Below, one piece after another: positions 1 to 6,261 of a DNA stretch of 11,433 nt. Both the position numbers and the translations under genes were made by a program. Source of the stretch: Sulfurimonas sp. (GTDB lineage Bacteria; Campylobacterota; Campylobacteria; Campylobacterales; Sulfurimonadaceae); NCBI GenBank assembly GCA_002733155.1, contig NVUO01000007.1:25759-37191 (forward strand), written 5' to 3'. Position 1 is the stretch's first letter. Each line of letters begins with the position of its first letter. The notes under the pieces are model-generated. The model did not search any database, was not told where the DNA came from, and saw nothing but the letters and a program-made list of their open reading frames with translations.

Positions 1-1121
1 ACAAAATGTATATCACTCACTTGACCCTGCTTTAGTTTATATGGCTTATACAAGTCTTCTATAGCTACTGATGCCATAGCCCCAAGTACTGAGTTTGTAC
101 TAGATAAGGCTGCTGCAACTGCTCCAACTGTAACTAAACCTCGTAACCCCTCTGGCATTTCATTTAAAATATAATACATAAATATAGTAATTCTCTCACC
201 ACTAAAGCTTTGATTTACATTTACTTCCTTGTAATATACAAATAATAAAAGCCCAATACTCAAGAATAAAAGCACTACTGGTATAGTTAAAAGTATAGAT
301 ACTATAAGTGATTTTCTTGCCTCTTTTTCATTTTTGCATGATAATACCCTTTGAGTCATATCCTGATCTAATCCAAAGGCAGCTATATTTAATAATAACC
401 AACCAGATAAAAGCCCTATTACACTGAATTTACCATCTATTGAAAAATCTAAAAACTTTAGTTTATTAAAATCATTTAATACAGATAATATATCTACATT
501 TTCTAAAGAAAAATAAAGAAAAACCAATACAGCTATGCCAGCTCCAACATAAGTAAGAGCTTGAATAATATCACTTAAAATGACTGAACGTATACCACCA
601 AAATAAGTATAAGCAAGGGCACCAAGCACTAAAATAAAGATACTAATACTTAAATGTAAAAAAAGTATATCTCCAAATAAAATCATAGATATAGCTAGTG
701 AACCTATATATAATCTCGCCCCACTAGCAAGCACCCTACCAAATAAAAACATTATTCCAGCTTGTTTTTTTGCTCTAGCTCCATAAGACTTTTCAAGAAG
801 TTCATATACAGTTACAGCCTTCATCTCATAAAACTTTGGTATAAATACATATGAGACAAAAATCACAGCTATCAGTGAGGATATATAAAAACCAATAAAA
901 GTAAGATTATGTGCATAAGAAAATTCAGGTGCACCCAAAAATGTAGCAGCTGATTGTGAGGTAGCTAATAGCGAAATAGCTACAGCTAACATAGGCATAG
1001 AGTTTGAACTAACAAAATACTCACGTGAGTTTGAAATCTTTTTTTTACCTAATAAATAAGATGATATAGCAAGCATTAAAAAATAACTAAAAAATACTAA
1101 CCAATCAATACCTGAGAACAT
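1..1121 (-). CDS. Sodium:solute symporter (SSS family), 3' end outside window
   Basis: Inner-membrane Na+-coupled symporter of the SSS (SGLT/PutP/SglT-like) family. The 373 codons visible start at ATG 1121 (MFSGIDWLVFFSYF) and are still open at the left edge. Nearly the whole chain is hydrophobic helices. Family landmarks are a first helix at about residues 7-24, the loop DQDMTQR at 252-258 (SSS proteins have DQ..QR here), and a late helix AALSSTNSVLGAMAS near 337-351 followed by EDLYKPY, the usual Na+-site helix and Diyk-like end. The start lies 17 bp inside the 3' end of the nagZ-like gene, so translation is probably coupled. Substrate cannot be read from sequence. The partner glycosidase suggests an amino sugar or muropeptide-derived sugar (inference). 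Sialic acid, proline or other solutes are alternatives. Confidence 0.9.
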   Translation of the reverse strand, partial: MFSGIDWLVFFSYFLMLAISSYLLGKKKISNSREYFVSSNSMPMLAVAISLLATSQSAATFLGAPEFSYAHNLTFIGFYISSLIAVIFVSYVFIPKFYEMKAVTVYELLEKSYGARAKKQAGIMFLFGRVLASGARLYIGSLAISMILFGDILFLHLSISIFILVLGALAYTYFGGIRSVILSDIIQALTYVGAGIAVLVFLYFSLENVDILSVLNDFNKLKFLDFSIDGKFSVIGLLSGWLLLNIAAFGLDQDMTQRVLSCKNEKEARKSLIVSILLTIPVVLLFLSIGLLLFVYYKEVNVNQSFSGERITIFMYYILNEMPEGLRGLVTVGAVAAALSSTNSVLGAMASVAIEDLYKPYKLKQGQVSDIHF

Positions 1122-2199
1122 TATTTATTCTTTTATTAGATTCTAAGATTCTTGAGTATTTTATCTCTTCATTTTGCACCTGTTTATAAATAATATCAAC
1201 TAATTCATCTATATTTTGATTAGCTAATTGGTTTCCAAATAAAAGTATATCTACACCTGAGTTTATTGCTAAAGTTACAGTCTCTTTTAACGTATAGTGA
1301 TTTCGTATAGCATTCATTTGTAAATCATCACTTATAATTACACCTTGATAGTTCATTTTTTGGCGAAGAAGTTTTGTATTGATTTTATAAGACAAGGTAG
1401 CTGGATATTTATCATCTAAATGTTTATTATATACATGCGCAGTCATTATCATTTTTACATCGCCTGAATCTATTAGAATCTGATATGGTTCTAACTCTTT
1501 TTCACTCCAAGTATCTGTAATATCTACAAAACCTTTATGTGAATCTGCTAAAGATGAGCCATGTCCAGGAAAGTGTTTTAATACGCTCAAAACTTTTGCC
1601 TTTTTTAAAGAATCCATAAATATTTTCGCATATCTAGCTACTTGTTCTGGATTTTTTCCATATGAGCGCTCTAGTCCATATATAACCATATTTTTAGGCT
1701 CAATAGCTAAATCTACAACTGGAGCAAAATCACAATTAAATCCATTTTTATATAACATTAAAGACATAGAGTTGTATATATTTACAGAATCTTTAGATGA
1801 TAATTCTGAAATCTTTTTTGCAGAAGGGAATTTATCAAAACCGTATATCTTTTTTAATCTAGAAACTTTTCCACCCTCGAAGTCAACTGAAATAAGTAAG
1901 GGTTTATTGGCATATTCTTTTAATTTTGAAGTTAAGTCTTTTACTTGTGCTGGGGATGAAATATTTTTAGTTTTAGATCTATTTTCATAAAACTTATCAA
2001 ATAAAATAACACCGCCTAAGTCATATTTTTGTATAAGTTTAACTATCTTTGAATTTTTATCTATTTTTTCATTATCAAATCCAACTAAAAGCATACGACC
2101 AATCTGCTTTTTCAACTCTTGTTCTGAAATATCTTTTACATCTGCATTTAAAAGCAAACTAATTAAAAAAATGTTTATAATTAATAATATTTTTATCAT
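1105..2199 (-). CDS. nagZ: Exported beta-N-acetylglucosaminidase (GH3, NagZ type)
   Basis: Glycoside hydrolase family 3 enzyme of 364 aa, expected to remove terminal GlcNAc from peptidoglycan fragments such as GlcNAc-anhydroMurNAc. NagZ hallmarks are visible: DFEGGKVSRL at 106-115, FAPVVDL at 158-164, KHFPGHG at 208-214, the catalytic Asp-His loop DSH at 219-221, and SDDLQM at 290-295 with D291 as the predicted nucleophile. Residues 1-19 (MIKILLIINIFLISLLLNA) form a clear signal peptide. There is no lipobox cysteine, so a soluble periplasmic protein is predicted, whereas many Gram-negative NagZ enzymes are cytosolic. It starts 4 bp after the methyltransferase stop and overlaps the symporter start by 17 bp. 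Function by family is firm; the exact substrate is inferred. Confidence 0.92.
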   Translation of the reverse strand: MIKILLIINIFLISLLLNADVKDISEQELKKQIGRMLLVGFDNEKIDKNSKIVKLIQKYDLGGVILFDKFYENRSKTKNISSPAQVKDLTSKLKEYANKPLLISVDFEGGKVSRLKKIYGFDKFPSAKKISELSSKDSVNIYNSMSLMLYKNGFNCDFAPVVDLAIEPKNMVIYGLERSYGKNPEQVARYAKIFMDSLKKAKVLSVLKHFPGHGSSLADSHKGFVDITDTWSEKELEPYQILIDSGDVKMIMTAHVYNKHLDDKYPATLSYKINTKLLRQKMNYQGVIISDDLQMNAIRNHYTLKETVTLAINSGVDILLFGNQLANQNIDELVDIIYKQVQNEEIKYSRILESNKRINNVLRY

Positions 2200-2203
2200 A
2201 AAC

Positions 2204-3082
2204 TTATTTTATCTTTCTAGCAGTTAAAAACAGATAATCCTTACCAGTAATGGTAACTCTGTATTTTTTTTGCTGCATATATTTTTTGCAAAAATGAATA
2301 TCTTTTAAAACTAAACTAAGTTCTGAAAAGCAATAGTTTGGAGCCTTAGCGCCATAAATCATCTCACCATCAATCCATCTACAGTTTGGAAAACCCAAGA
2401 TAATATCCCCATCTTTTTTTAAATAATTTTGATATATATTCATAAAAGTTTCATTAAAATTTATATTTGAGCTTTGAAGTGTGCCTATAGAGATGATTAA
2501 ATCAAACTCCCCTACTAAGTCATCTAAGTTATTTATATCATGGCTTATAAAGTTTATATTTTTATTTTTGAAGTTTTCTATAGCGTAAGATATAACTGAA
2601 TCCGAGTAATCAATTCCTACAAACTCTATATTTTCAAACTTTTCCTCACTTAATATATCTTTAATGACTTGAAACTCATCAGCCTTGTTTATGCCAAGGT
2701 TTAATATGCGTTTTTTATCCCCTATGTTTATAAACTCTAAGGCTTTTTGATAAAAATATAAAAAACTAAAGCTATCATTTTTATTTATAGAAAAAAACTC
2801 ACTATCTACGCCATACTTTTCGCTAGATTTTTCCTCTTTATGAAATGATTTTTCCACATTAAGTTTTTCAAATTTAAGATAGATACTTGTATCTTCACCT
2901 CTTGGTGTTAGCATTTTTAAAAAAAAGATTTGAGCTAAATCTACAAAAGACTTATAACCAATTTTATCCATATCAGATTCTAATATTTCTACTTCAAAAA
3001 TTTCATTTGCCTCTAGTTTTAAATCTTTAAAACTTTTAAGAATCTCTTGTGTAGAAAATGATTTCATATTCATGCTTTTCAT
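2204..3082 (-). CDS. Class I SAM-dependent methyltransferase
   Basis: Predicted cytoplasmic methyltransferase of 292 aa when begun at ATG 3082. The Rossmann core shows motif I RILNLGINKADEF at 125-137, motif II VGIDYS with acidic D148, and motif IV EFDLIISIGTLQS at 182-194, followed by LKKDGDIILGF, a typical late strand of the fold. The first about 120 residues are charged and unlike known targeting or substrate domains I recognise. The frame stays open up to 3151, but that extension runs into arsC and past the promoter, so I reject it. Three in-frame ATGs cluster at 3082, 3073 and 3067; none has a strong Shine-Dalgarno sequence, and the -10 box places transcription start near 3082, so 3067 is a real alternative. 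It is the first gene of the nagZ-symporter operon. The methyl acceptor is unknown. Confidence 0.8.
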   Translation of the reverse strand: MKSMNMKSFSTQEILKSFKDLKLEANEIFEVEILESDMDKIGYKSFVDLAQIFFLKMLTPRGEDTSIYLKFEKLNVEKSFHKEEKSSEKYGVDSEFFSINKNDSFSFLYFYQKALEFINIGDKKRILNLGINKADEFQVIKDILSEEKFENIEFVGIDYSDSVISYAIENFKNKNINFISHDINNLDDLVGEFDLIISIGTLQSSNINFNETFMNIYQNYLKKDGDIILGFPNCRWIDGEMIYGAKAPNYCFSELSLVLKDIHFCKKYMQQKKYRVTITGKDYLFLTARKIK

Positions 3083-3088
3083 AAAGTT

Positions 3089-3096
3089 ATTATAGT
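3089..3096. promoter_or_regulatory. Overlapping divergent -10 boxes (methyltransferase / arsC)
   Basis: On the minus strand TATAAT occupies 3094-3089, about 7 bases before the first methyltransferase ATG. On the plus strand TATAGT occupies 3091-3096, about 32 bases before the arsC ATG. The two hexamers share four base pairs, so RNA polymerase could hardly use both at once. No convincing -35 boxes are visible, which is usual for this group. Matches are by eye. Confidence 0.5.
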
Positions 3097-3117
3097 GTAA
3101 AATCTCGAAAAAAATAT

Positions 3118-3121
3118 AGGA
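3118..3121 (+). promoter_or_regulatory. arsC ribosome binding site
   Basis: AGGA, followed by a 6-base spacer, precedes ATG 3128. This fixes the arsC start and argues that the methyltransferase does not extend upstream into this area. Confidence 0.6.
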
Positions 3122-3127
3122 TAGAGT

Positions 3128-3481
3128 ATGCAAACAGTTACAATCTGGCATAACCCAAGATGTTCAAAGTCACGTGAAGCTATAAATATTTTAGAAAAAA
3201 ATAATATAAAAGCAGATGTAGTTAAATATCTTGATAAAGAGTTATCAACTAATGATATACAAGATATTTTAAAACTACTAAAGTTAAGTCCAAGAGAGTT
3301 AATGCGTACAAGTGAGGATATTTATAAAGAGTTAAATCTAAAAGAAGAAACTAATGATAATAAACTTATCCTAGCTATGGCAAAAAATCCAAAACTAATA
3401 CAAAGACCTATACTTATCAAAAATGATTCTGCAATTATTGGCAGGCCTACTGAGAGAATTGCAGAATTTTTAAACTCTTAG
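3128..3481 (+). CDS. arsC: Arsenate reductase, glutaredoxin-coupled ArsC family
   Basis: Cytoplasmic thioredoxin-fold protein of 117 aa, the normal size for the plasmid R773-type ArsC family. It reduces arsenate to arsenite through a single reactive cysteine with a thiol donor. The motif WHNPRCSKSR places the catalytic Cys at residue 12. R60 (in RELMR), R93 (in IQRPI) and R106 (in IGRPTER) match the three arginines that bind the oxyanion in R773 ArsC (R60, R94, R107). No arsR, arsB or acr3 is next to it, so arsenic resistance as the main role is uncertain; ArsC-like proteins of the YffB type do other thiol chemistry. It has its own promoter and is convergent with the NifU-like gene, the two stop codons overlapping by three bases (3478-3481). 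Confidence 0.88.
   Translation: MQTVTIWHNPRCSKSREAINILEKNNIKADVVKYLDKELSTNDIQDILKLLKLSPRELMRTSEDIYKELNLKEETNDNKLILAMAKNPKLIQRPILIKNDSAIIGRPTERIAEFLNS
3418..3467 (-). terminator. Hairpin plus T-run inside arsC, likely terminator of minus operon
   Basis: ATTCTGCAATT at 3426-3436 and AATTGCAGAAT at 3457-3467 form a perfect 11-bp inverted repeat with a 20-base loop. Read on the minus strand the hairpin begins about 11 bases after the NifU-like stop and is followed by CATTTTTG (3425-3418), a usable U-tract. On the plus strand a T-run also follows (3467-3471), but it precedes the arsC stop, where ribosomes would melt the stem. The stem is AT-rich and the loop long, so efficiency is uncertain. Confidence 0.45.
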
Positions 3482-4014
3482 TCCTTATTTTCTTCTGAAA
3501 AATGACATTTGGTACCTGAGTATGGACATGACTTAACTATGTTCATCTCAAAATGTTCCTCCATAACTCCACCTTGAAGTCTTTCGTAATGACGCATAGC
3601 TGCTCTAAAGGCTGTTAAAACCATGTTAGCACTATCTTGGTATTCGCTTGACACATGCTCAACTTGTTGACCTTCTGGCTTAGTTAAATCAACTTGTGGC
3701 TCTGATAAATTCGAATAAGATTTTTGCAAATTTTGTTCTAAACCTAGGGCAGATTTTAAAACATTTTTTATCTCATCACCCTTTATCATCTCAGTAAAAA
3801 GTGAACCTAGGGTATTTACATCCTGAGTTGAATTTGAGCCAAACTTTACATCTAAAATATGTGTATCACTTAAATTCATATACATAATAACATAAGACTG
3901 TGTAGTGTTATCTGTACCAATACCTGTACAATCAGCACCCTTAAGTTTGCCGTAGTTCTCAGGTTGCATAAGATGTTTAGCTATTTCAATTTCTAGTTCT
4001 TTTTGATTATTCAT
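3478..4014 (-). CDS. NifU/IscU-like protein lacking canonical cluster cysteines
   Basis: Protein of 178 aa that resembles the IscU/NifU N-terminal scaffold domain: residues 14-27 HLMQPENYGKLKGA match the H..nPrN.G.l..aD start, and 53-79 resembles the strand-loop-helix normally written FGC.a.iAsSS.lte.ikG. Here that segment is FGSNSTQDVNTLGSLFTEMIKG, so the second ligand cysteine is Ser; the CGD segment reads DNTTQSY, and the third cysteine helix is not recognisable. The only cysteines are C29, C163 and C170, the last two in a C-terminal SCPYSGTKC tail. It therefore probably cannot bind an Fe-S cluster in the classical way. It lies 9 bp after the dCMP deaminase stop with AAAGG (spacer 6) as binding site. 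Role unknown; a paralogue diverged to another function is my best reading. Confidence 0.72.
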   Translation of the reverse strand: MNNQKELEIEIAKHLMQPENYGKLKGADCTGIGTDNTTQSYVIMYMNLSDTHILDVKFGSNSTQDVNTLGSLFTEMIKGDEIKNVLKSALGLEQNLQKSYSNLSEPQVDLTKPEGQQVEHVSSEYQDSANMVLTAFRAAMRHYERLQGGVMEEHFEMNIVKSCPYSGTKCHFSEENKD

Positions 4015-4023
4015 CTGCTACCT

Positions 4024-4461
4024 TTAAATACTTACTTGTTCAATACTTACACCATTATCTTTTATAAATTTTGAAATTTGCTCTGAATGGGTATGTTCAT
4101 ACGACTTGTTATATACTATTTTTTTTATACCACTTGCTATAACATTTTTACTACACTCACTACAAGGCTCCAAGGTTACATATATAGTAGCACCTTTTAT
4201 ACTAATGCCCTCACGTGCAGCCCAAATTATAGCATTCATCTCAGCGTGAATCTCATAAGTTTTAGACCATTCATGGTGATCCTTAGTATATTCACCGTGC
4301 CAGTAATCTTTACAATTAGTAAATCCAGCTGGAGTGCCGTTATAACCTGTACTTAAAATTCTTCCGTCTTTAACTATCACAGCACCAACTTGCTTAGATA
4401 CACATTTTGATGCACTAGCTAATTCTATAGCTATATTTATAAAATTTTTATCACTTAACAT
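4024..4461 (-). CDS. dCMP deaminase (zinc cytidine/deoxycytidylate deaminase family)
   Basis: Cytosolic enzyme of 145 aa expected to convert dCMP to dUMP, the precursor for dTMP synthesis. The zinc site is plain: HAEMNAI at 72-78 supplies the ligand H72 and the proton-shuttle E74, and PCSECSK at 99-105 supplies C100 and C103. The N-terminal part with KQVGAVIVKDGRILSTGYNGTP (23-44, KQVGAVIV then GYNGTP) is typical of the ComEB/dCMP deaminase group and separates it from tRNA adenosine deaminases. Length is normal. It is the first gene of a two-gene operon with the NifU-like gene. A clear TATAAT lies 31 bases upstream of the start; the binding site is weak. A nucleoside deoxyribosyltransferase occurs 5 kb away in a different operon. 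Confidence 0.9.
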   Translation of the reverse strand: MLSDKNFINIAIELASASKCVSKQVGAVIVKDGRILSTGYNGTPAGFTNCKDYWHGEYTKDHHEWSKTYEIHAEMNAIIWAAREGISIKGATIYVTLEPCSECSKNVIASGIKKIVYNKSYEHTHSEQISKFIKDNGVSIEQVSI

Positions 4462-4491
4462 TATATTTCTTTATATTTTTATTATTGTGTT

Positions 4492-4497
4492 ATTATA
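4492..4497 (-). promoter_or_regulatory. -10 box of dCMP deaminase operon
   Basis: Perfect TATAAT on the minus strand, about 31 bases upstream of ATG 4461. No clear -35 box is visible 17 bases further up. It lies in the 114-base divergent gap shared with modA. Confidence 0.5.
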
Positions 4498-4519
4498 TCG
4501 CAAAATTTTAAGTCTAAAA

Positions 4520-4548
4520 TTGATACATAAGTATTTATTTGATAAAGT
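4520..4548 (+). promoter_or_regulatory. Possible modA promoter
   Basis: TTGATA (4520-4525) and TAAAGT (4543-4548) are separated by 17 bases, 17 bases upstream of the modA ribosome binding site. The -10 match is only 4 of 6, so this is tentative. I see no convincing ModE operator in the gap. Confidence 0.25.
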
Positions 4549-4564
4549 GTAAATATTACAAACT

Positions 4565-4569
4565 AGGAG
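4565..4569 (+). promoter_or_regulatory. modA ribosome binding site deciding a non-standard start
   Basis: AGGAG with a 6-base spacer leads exactly to ATC at 4576. An in-frame TAG at 4564-4566 overlaps it, so translation cannot begin further upstream. This is the main evidence that modA begins at 4576 in spite of the missing ATG. Confidence 0.6.
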
Positions 4570-4575
4570 TTTAAA

Positions 4576-5325
4576 ATCTTAAAAAAATTATTTTTATACA
4601 GTCTAATTATAAGCACTAGCCTTTATGGGACAAGTATTAACGTAGCTGTAGCTGCAAATGTATCATATGCAATAGATAAGCTGAAAAAAGAATTTAAGCT
4701 TTTACATCCAAATACAAGAGTTAAAATAATATTAGCTAGTAGTGGAGCTTTAACTGCCCAGATAAAACACGGGGCACCCTATCAAATATTTATGTCTGCA
4801 AATATGAAATACCCAGAAGCCTTATACAGTGATAAAATAGCTATAACAAAACCTCTTATTTATGCCAAAGGTTCACTTGCTTATTTTTCTACAAAAAAGT
4901 TAAATTATTCACTTGGCATGAACTTATTAAAAGAAGACTCCATATCTAAAATTGCTATAGCTAACCCAAAAACTGCACCATATGGAAAAGCAGCCTATGA
5001 AGCTATAAAAAAATTTGGTATTTTAGATGAAGTAAAAAACAAGTTTGTATATGCCCAATCTATATCTCAAACTGTATCTTATATCATAACTGCTACAGAT
5101 ATAGGTTTTATTGCTAAATCTTCATTATATAGTCCACATATGAAAAAATATAAAAAAGATATAAATTGGATAGATGTAGATACTAAGTTATATAAAACAA
5201 TTAATCAGGGTATAGTTATTCTAAATAATGCTAAAGACAATAATGATGCAAAAAAATTTTATGATTTTATTTTAAGTGATAAAGCCAAAAAAATATTTAA
5301 AGATTTTGGCTATATAGTAGAGTAG
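4576..5325 (+). CDS. modA: Molybdate ABC transporter substrate-binding protein, ATC start
   Basis: Periplasmic type-2 binding protein of 249 aa that captures molybdate or tungstate. ModA features are NVAVAANVSYAIDKL at the first strand, ILASSGALTAQI with the oxyanion-contacting SS, GAPYQIFMSAN, and IANPKTAPYGKAAYEAI near the middle, with the C-terminal FYDFILSDKAKKIFKDFGY. The length is normal only if translation begins at 4576, giving a signal peptide (M)LKKLFLYSLIISTSLYG. Between the in-frame stop at 4564 and CTG at 4681 there is no ATG, GTG or TTG; the first ATG (4792) would remove about 72 residues including the signal and ligand-binding SS. So the start is ATC, or an ATG mutated or misread at one base. 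No modB or modC follows: the next gene is convergent with a 1-bp gap. Confidence 0.8.
   Translation: MLKKLFLYSLIISTSLYGTSINVAVAANVSYAIDKLKKEFKLLHPNTRVKIILASSGALTAQIKHGAPYQIFMSANMKYPEALYSDKIAITKPLIYAKGSLAYFSTKKLNYSLGMNLLKEDSISKIAIANPKTAPYGKAAYEAIKKFGILDEVKNKFVYAQSISQTVSYIITATDIGFIAKSSLYSPHMKKYKKDINWIDVDTKLYKTINQGIVILNNAKDNNDAKKFYDFILSDKAKKIFKDFGYIVE
5283..5311 (-). terminator. Weak hairpin in modA 3' end, possible terminator for opposing gene
   Basis: AGCCAAAA (5283-5290) and TTTTGGCT (5304-5311) form an 8-bp inverted repeat with a 13-base loop. On the minus strand it starts about 16 bases after the chaperone gene's stop and is followed only by TTTATC, a poor U-tract. It could arise by chance in this AT-rich coding sequence. 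Confidence 0.2.
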
Positions 5326-5326
5326 T

Positions 5327-6160
5327 TTATGGTTTTCTAATAAATGTTATATCTGCATTAGTTCTTAATCTTTCGAAATAATCACTTAATACCTGCTCTC
5401 TTTTACCAGCTATAATCATATTTGATATCTGAGGACTAGCTCCATGTAGACCTGTTTGCTCAATAGCCTTAGTCTCTTTCATATAAAAACTCATATAACC
5501 ACCTTTACCATCAGGTATAATTTGCGTAAAAACTCCAACTGGTGTTTTTGTTAGTAAGTTTGCTAACTCTGGTGAGATTTTAGAATATGGCAAGTCACTA
5601 TTTGTTTGCATAATATCTGGAGAATTAAACATTGGATTATCTATTTTTTCTTGTAATCTAGCTTGGTCTTTTGACTGATATATAACTACTTTAAATCCAC
5701 TTGGATGAGAAAACTTAGGCTTATGTAGTTCATAATACTCTTGTATCTCTGCTTCACTTGGGTTTGCTATTGATGAATAAGATATAGCTGAATATAATTT
5801 TTTACTTAAAAGTTTTTCTTTTATCTTTTTCTTTAAATCGCTTGAGCTAATATCGTTTGCATTTCTAGCTGCCGCATAAAACTCACTAACATTCATATTG
5901 TTTCTAGATGCTAACATTTTAATATCATCATATACCTCACCGCTAGTTACAGAAATCTTACGCTCCTGTATCTCGGCTTCTTCGAGTTTTTTTCTTATTA
6001 ATATACTTGATGCCTCATCTACATTTATATTTGAGAATCGCATCTCCTGCTTTAACTCATATAAAGTAATTGCCTCACCTTTAACAAGTATAGCTACACC
6101 ATCAATCATCTGAGCGTTAAGTAAAGCTCCAAGAGCTAAAGTTAAAAATATTTTATACAT
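5327..6160 (-). CDS. SurA-like periplasmic chaperone / peptidyl-prolyl isomerase
   Basis: Exported protein of 277 aa. Residues 1-16 (MYKIFLTLALGALLNA) are a signal peptide. The start of the mature part, IDGVAILVKGEAITLYEL, corresponds to the first strand and helix of SurA-type chaperones, followed by an all-helical N-domain to about 145, a parvulin-like segment at about 153-230 and a C-terminal helix ending YFERLRTNADITFIR, also SurA-like. The parvulin part is short and lacks the usual GDLGWF-like and GYHII-like signatures, only GGYMSFYMKE remaining, so isomerase activity is doubtful. It probably escorts outer-membrane proteins through the periplasm; the SurA-like Cj1289 of Campylobacter is a plausible relative. 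The binding site AGGAT precedes ATG 6160. Single gene, divergent from gltX. Confidence 0.8.
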   Translation of the reverse strand: MYKIFLTLALGALLNAQMIDGVAILVKGEAITLYELKQEMRFSNINVDEASSILIRKKLEEAEIQERKISVTSGEVYDDIKMLASRNNMNVSEFYAAARNANDISSSDLKKKIKEKLLSKKLYSAISYSSIANPSEAEIQEYYELHKPKFSHPSGFKVVIYQSKDQARLQEKIDNPMFNSPDIMQTNSDLPYSKISPELANLLTKTPVGVFTQIIPDGKGGYMSFYMKETKAIEQTGLHGASPQISNMIIAGKREQVLSDYFERLRTNADITFIRKP

Positions 6161-6183
6161 TAATTAATCCTATATTTGTTCTA

Positions 6184-6189
6184 TTTATA
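6184..6189 (-). promoter_or_regulatory. Possible -10 box of surA-like gene
   Basis: TATAAA on the minus strand, 24 bases upstream of ATG 6160, with an A/T-rich tract further upstream as is common in Campylobacterota promoters. A TAAAAT at 6230-6235 on the plus strand is a weaker candidate -10 for gltX. Confidence 0.35.
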
Positions 6190-6261
6190 TTAAAAAAAAC
6201 ATTTTACCCTCTTTTAACAAACATTTGCCTAAAATTGCATTACTTAAATAAAAGGTTTTTC

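Noticed and set aside
3083..3151. Upstream extension of the methyltransferase by 23 residues to ATG 3151.
   Set aside because: It would overlap arsC, its ribosome binding site and both -10 boxes, and the extra residues look like antisense arsC sequence.
4462..4575. Possible ModE-type operator in the gap before modA (ATAC/GTAT inverted bases near 4523-4534, TATATCG near 4493).
   Set aside because: Only short partial matches in very AT-rich DNA; no two-armed operator can be supported.
4792..5325. A shorter modA beginning at ATG 4792.
   Set aside because: It lacks the signal peptide and the first ligand-binding segment and has no ribosome binding site; the ModA homology continues unbroken upstream to 4576.
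6235..6261. gltX start at ATG 6235 adding nine residues.
   Set aside because: AAAGG at 6251-6255 points to ATG 6262, and MTVTRFAPSPTG is the normal family N-terminus.
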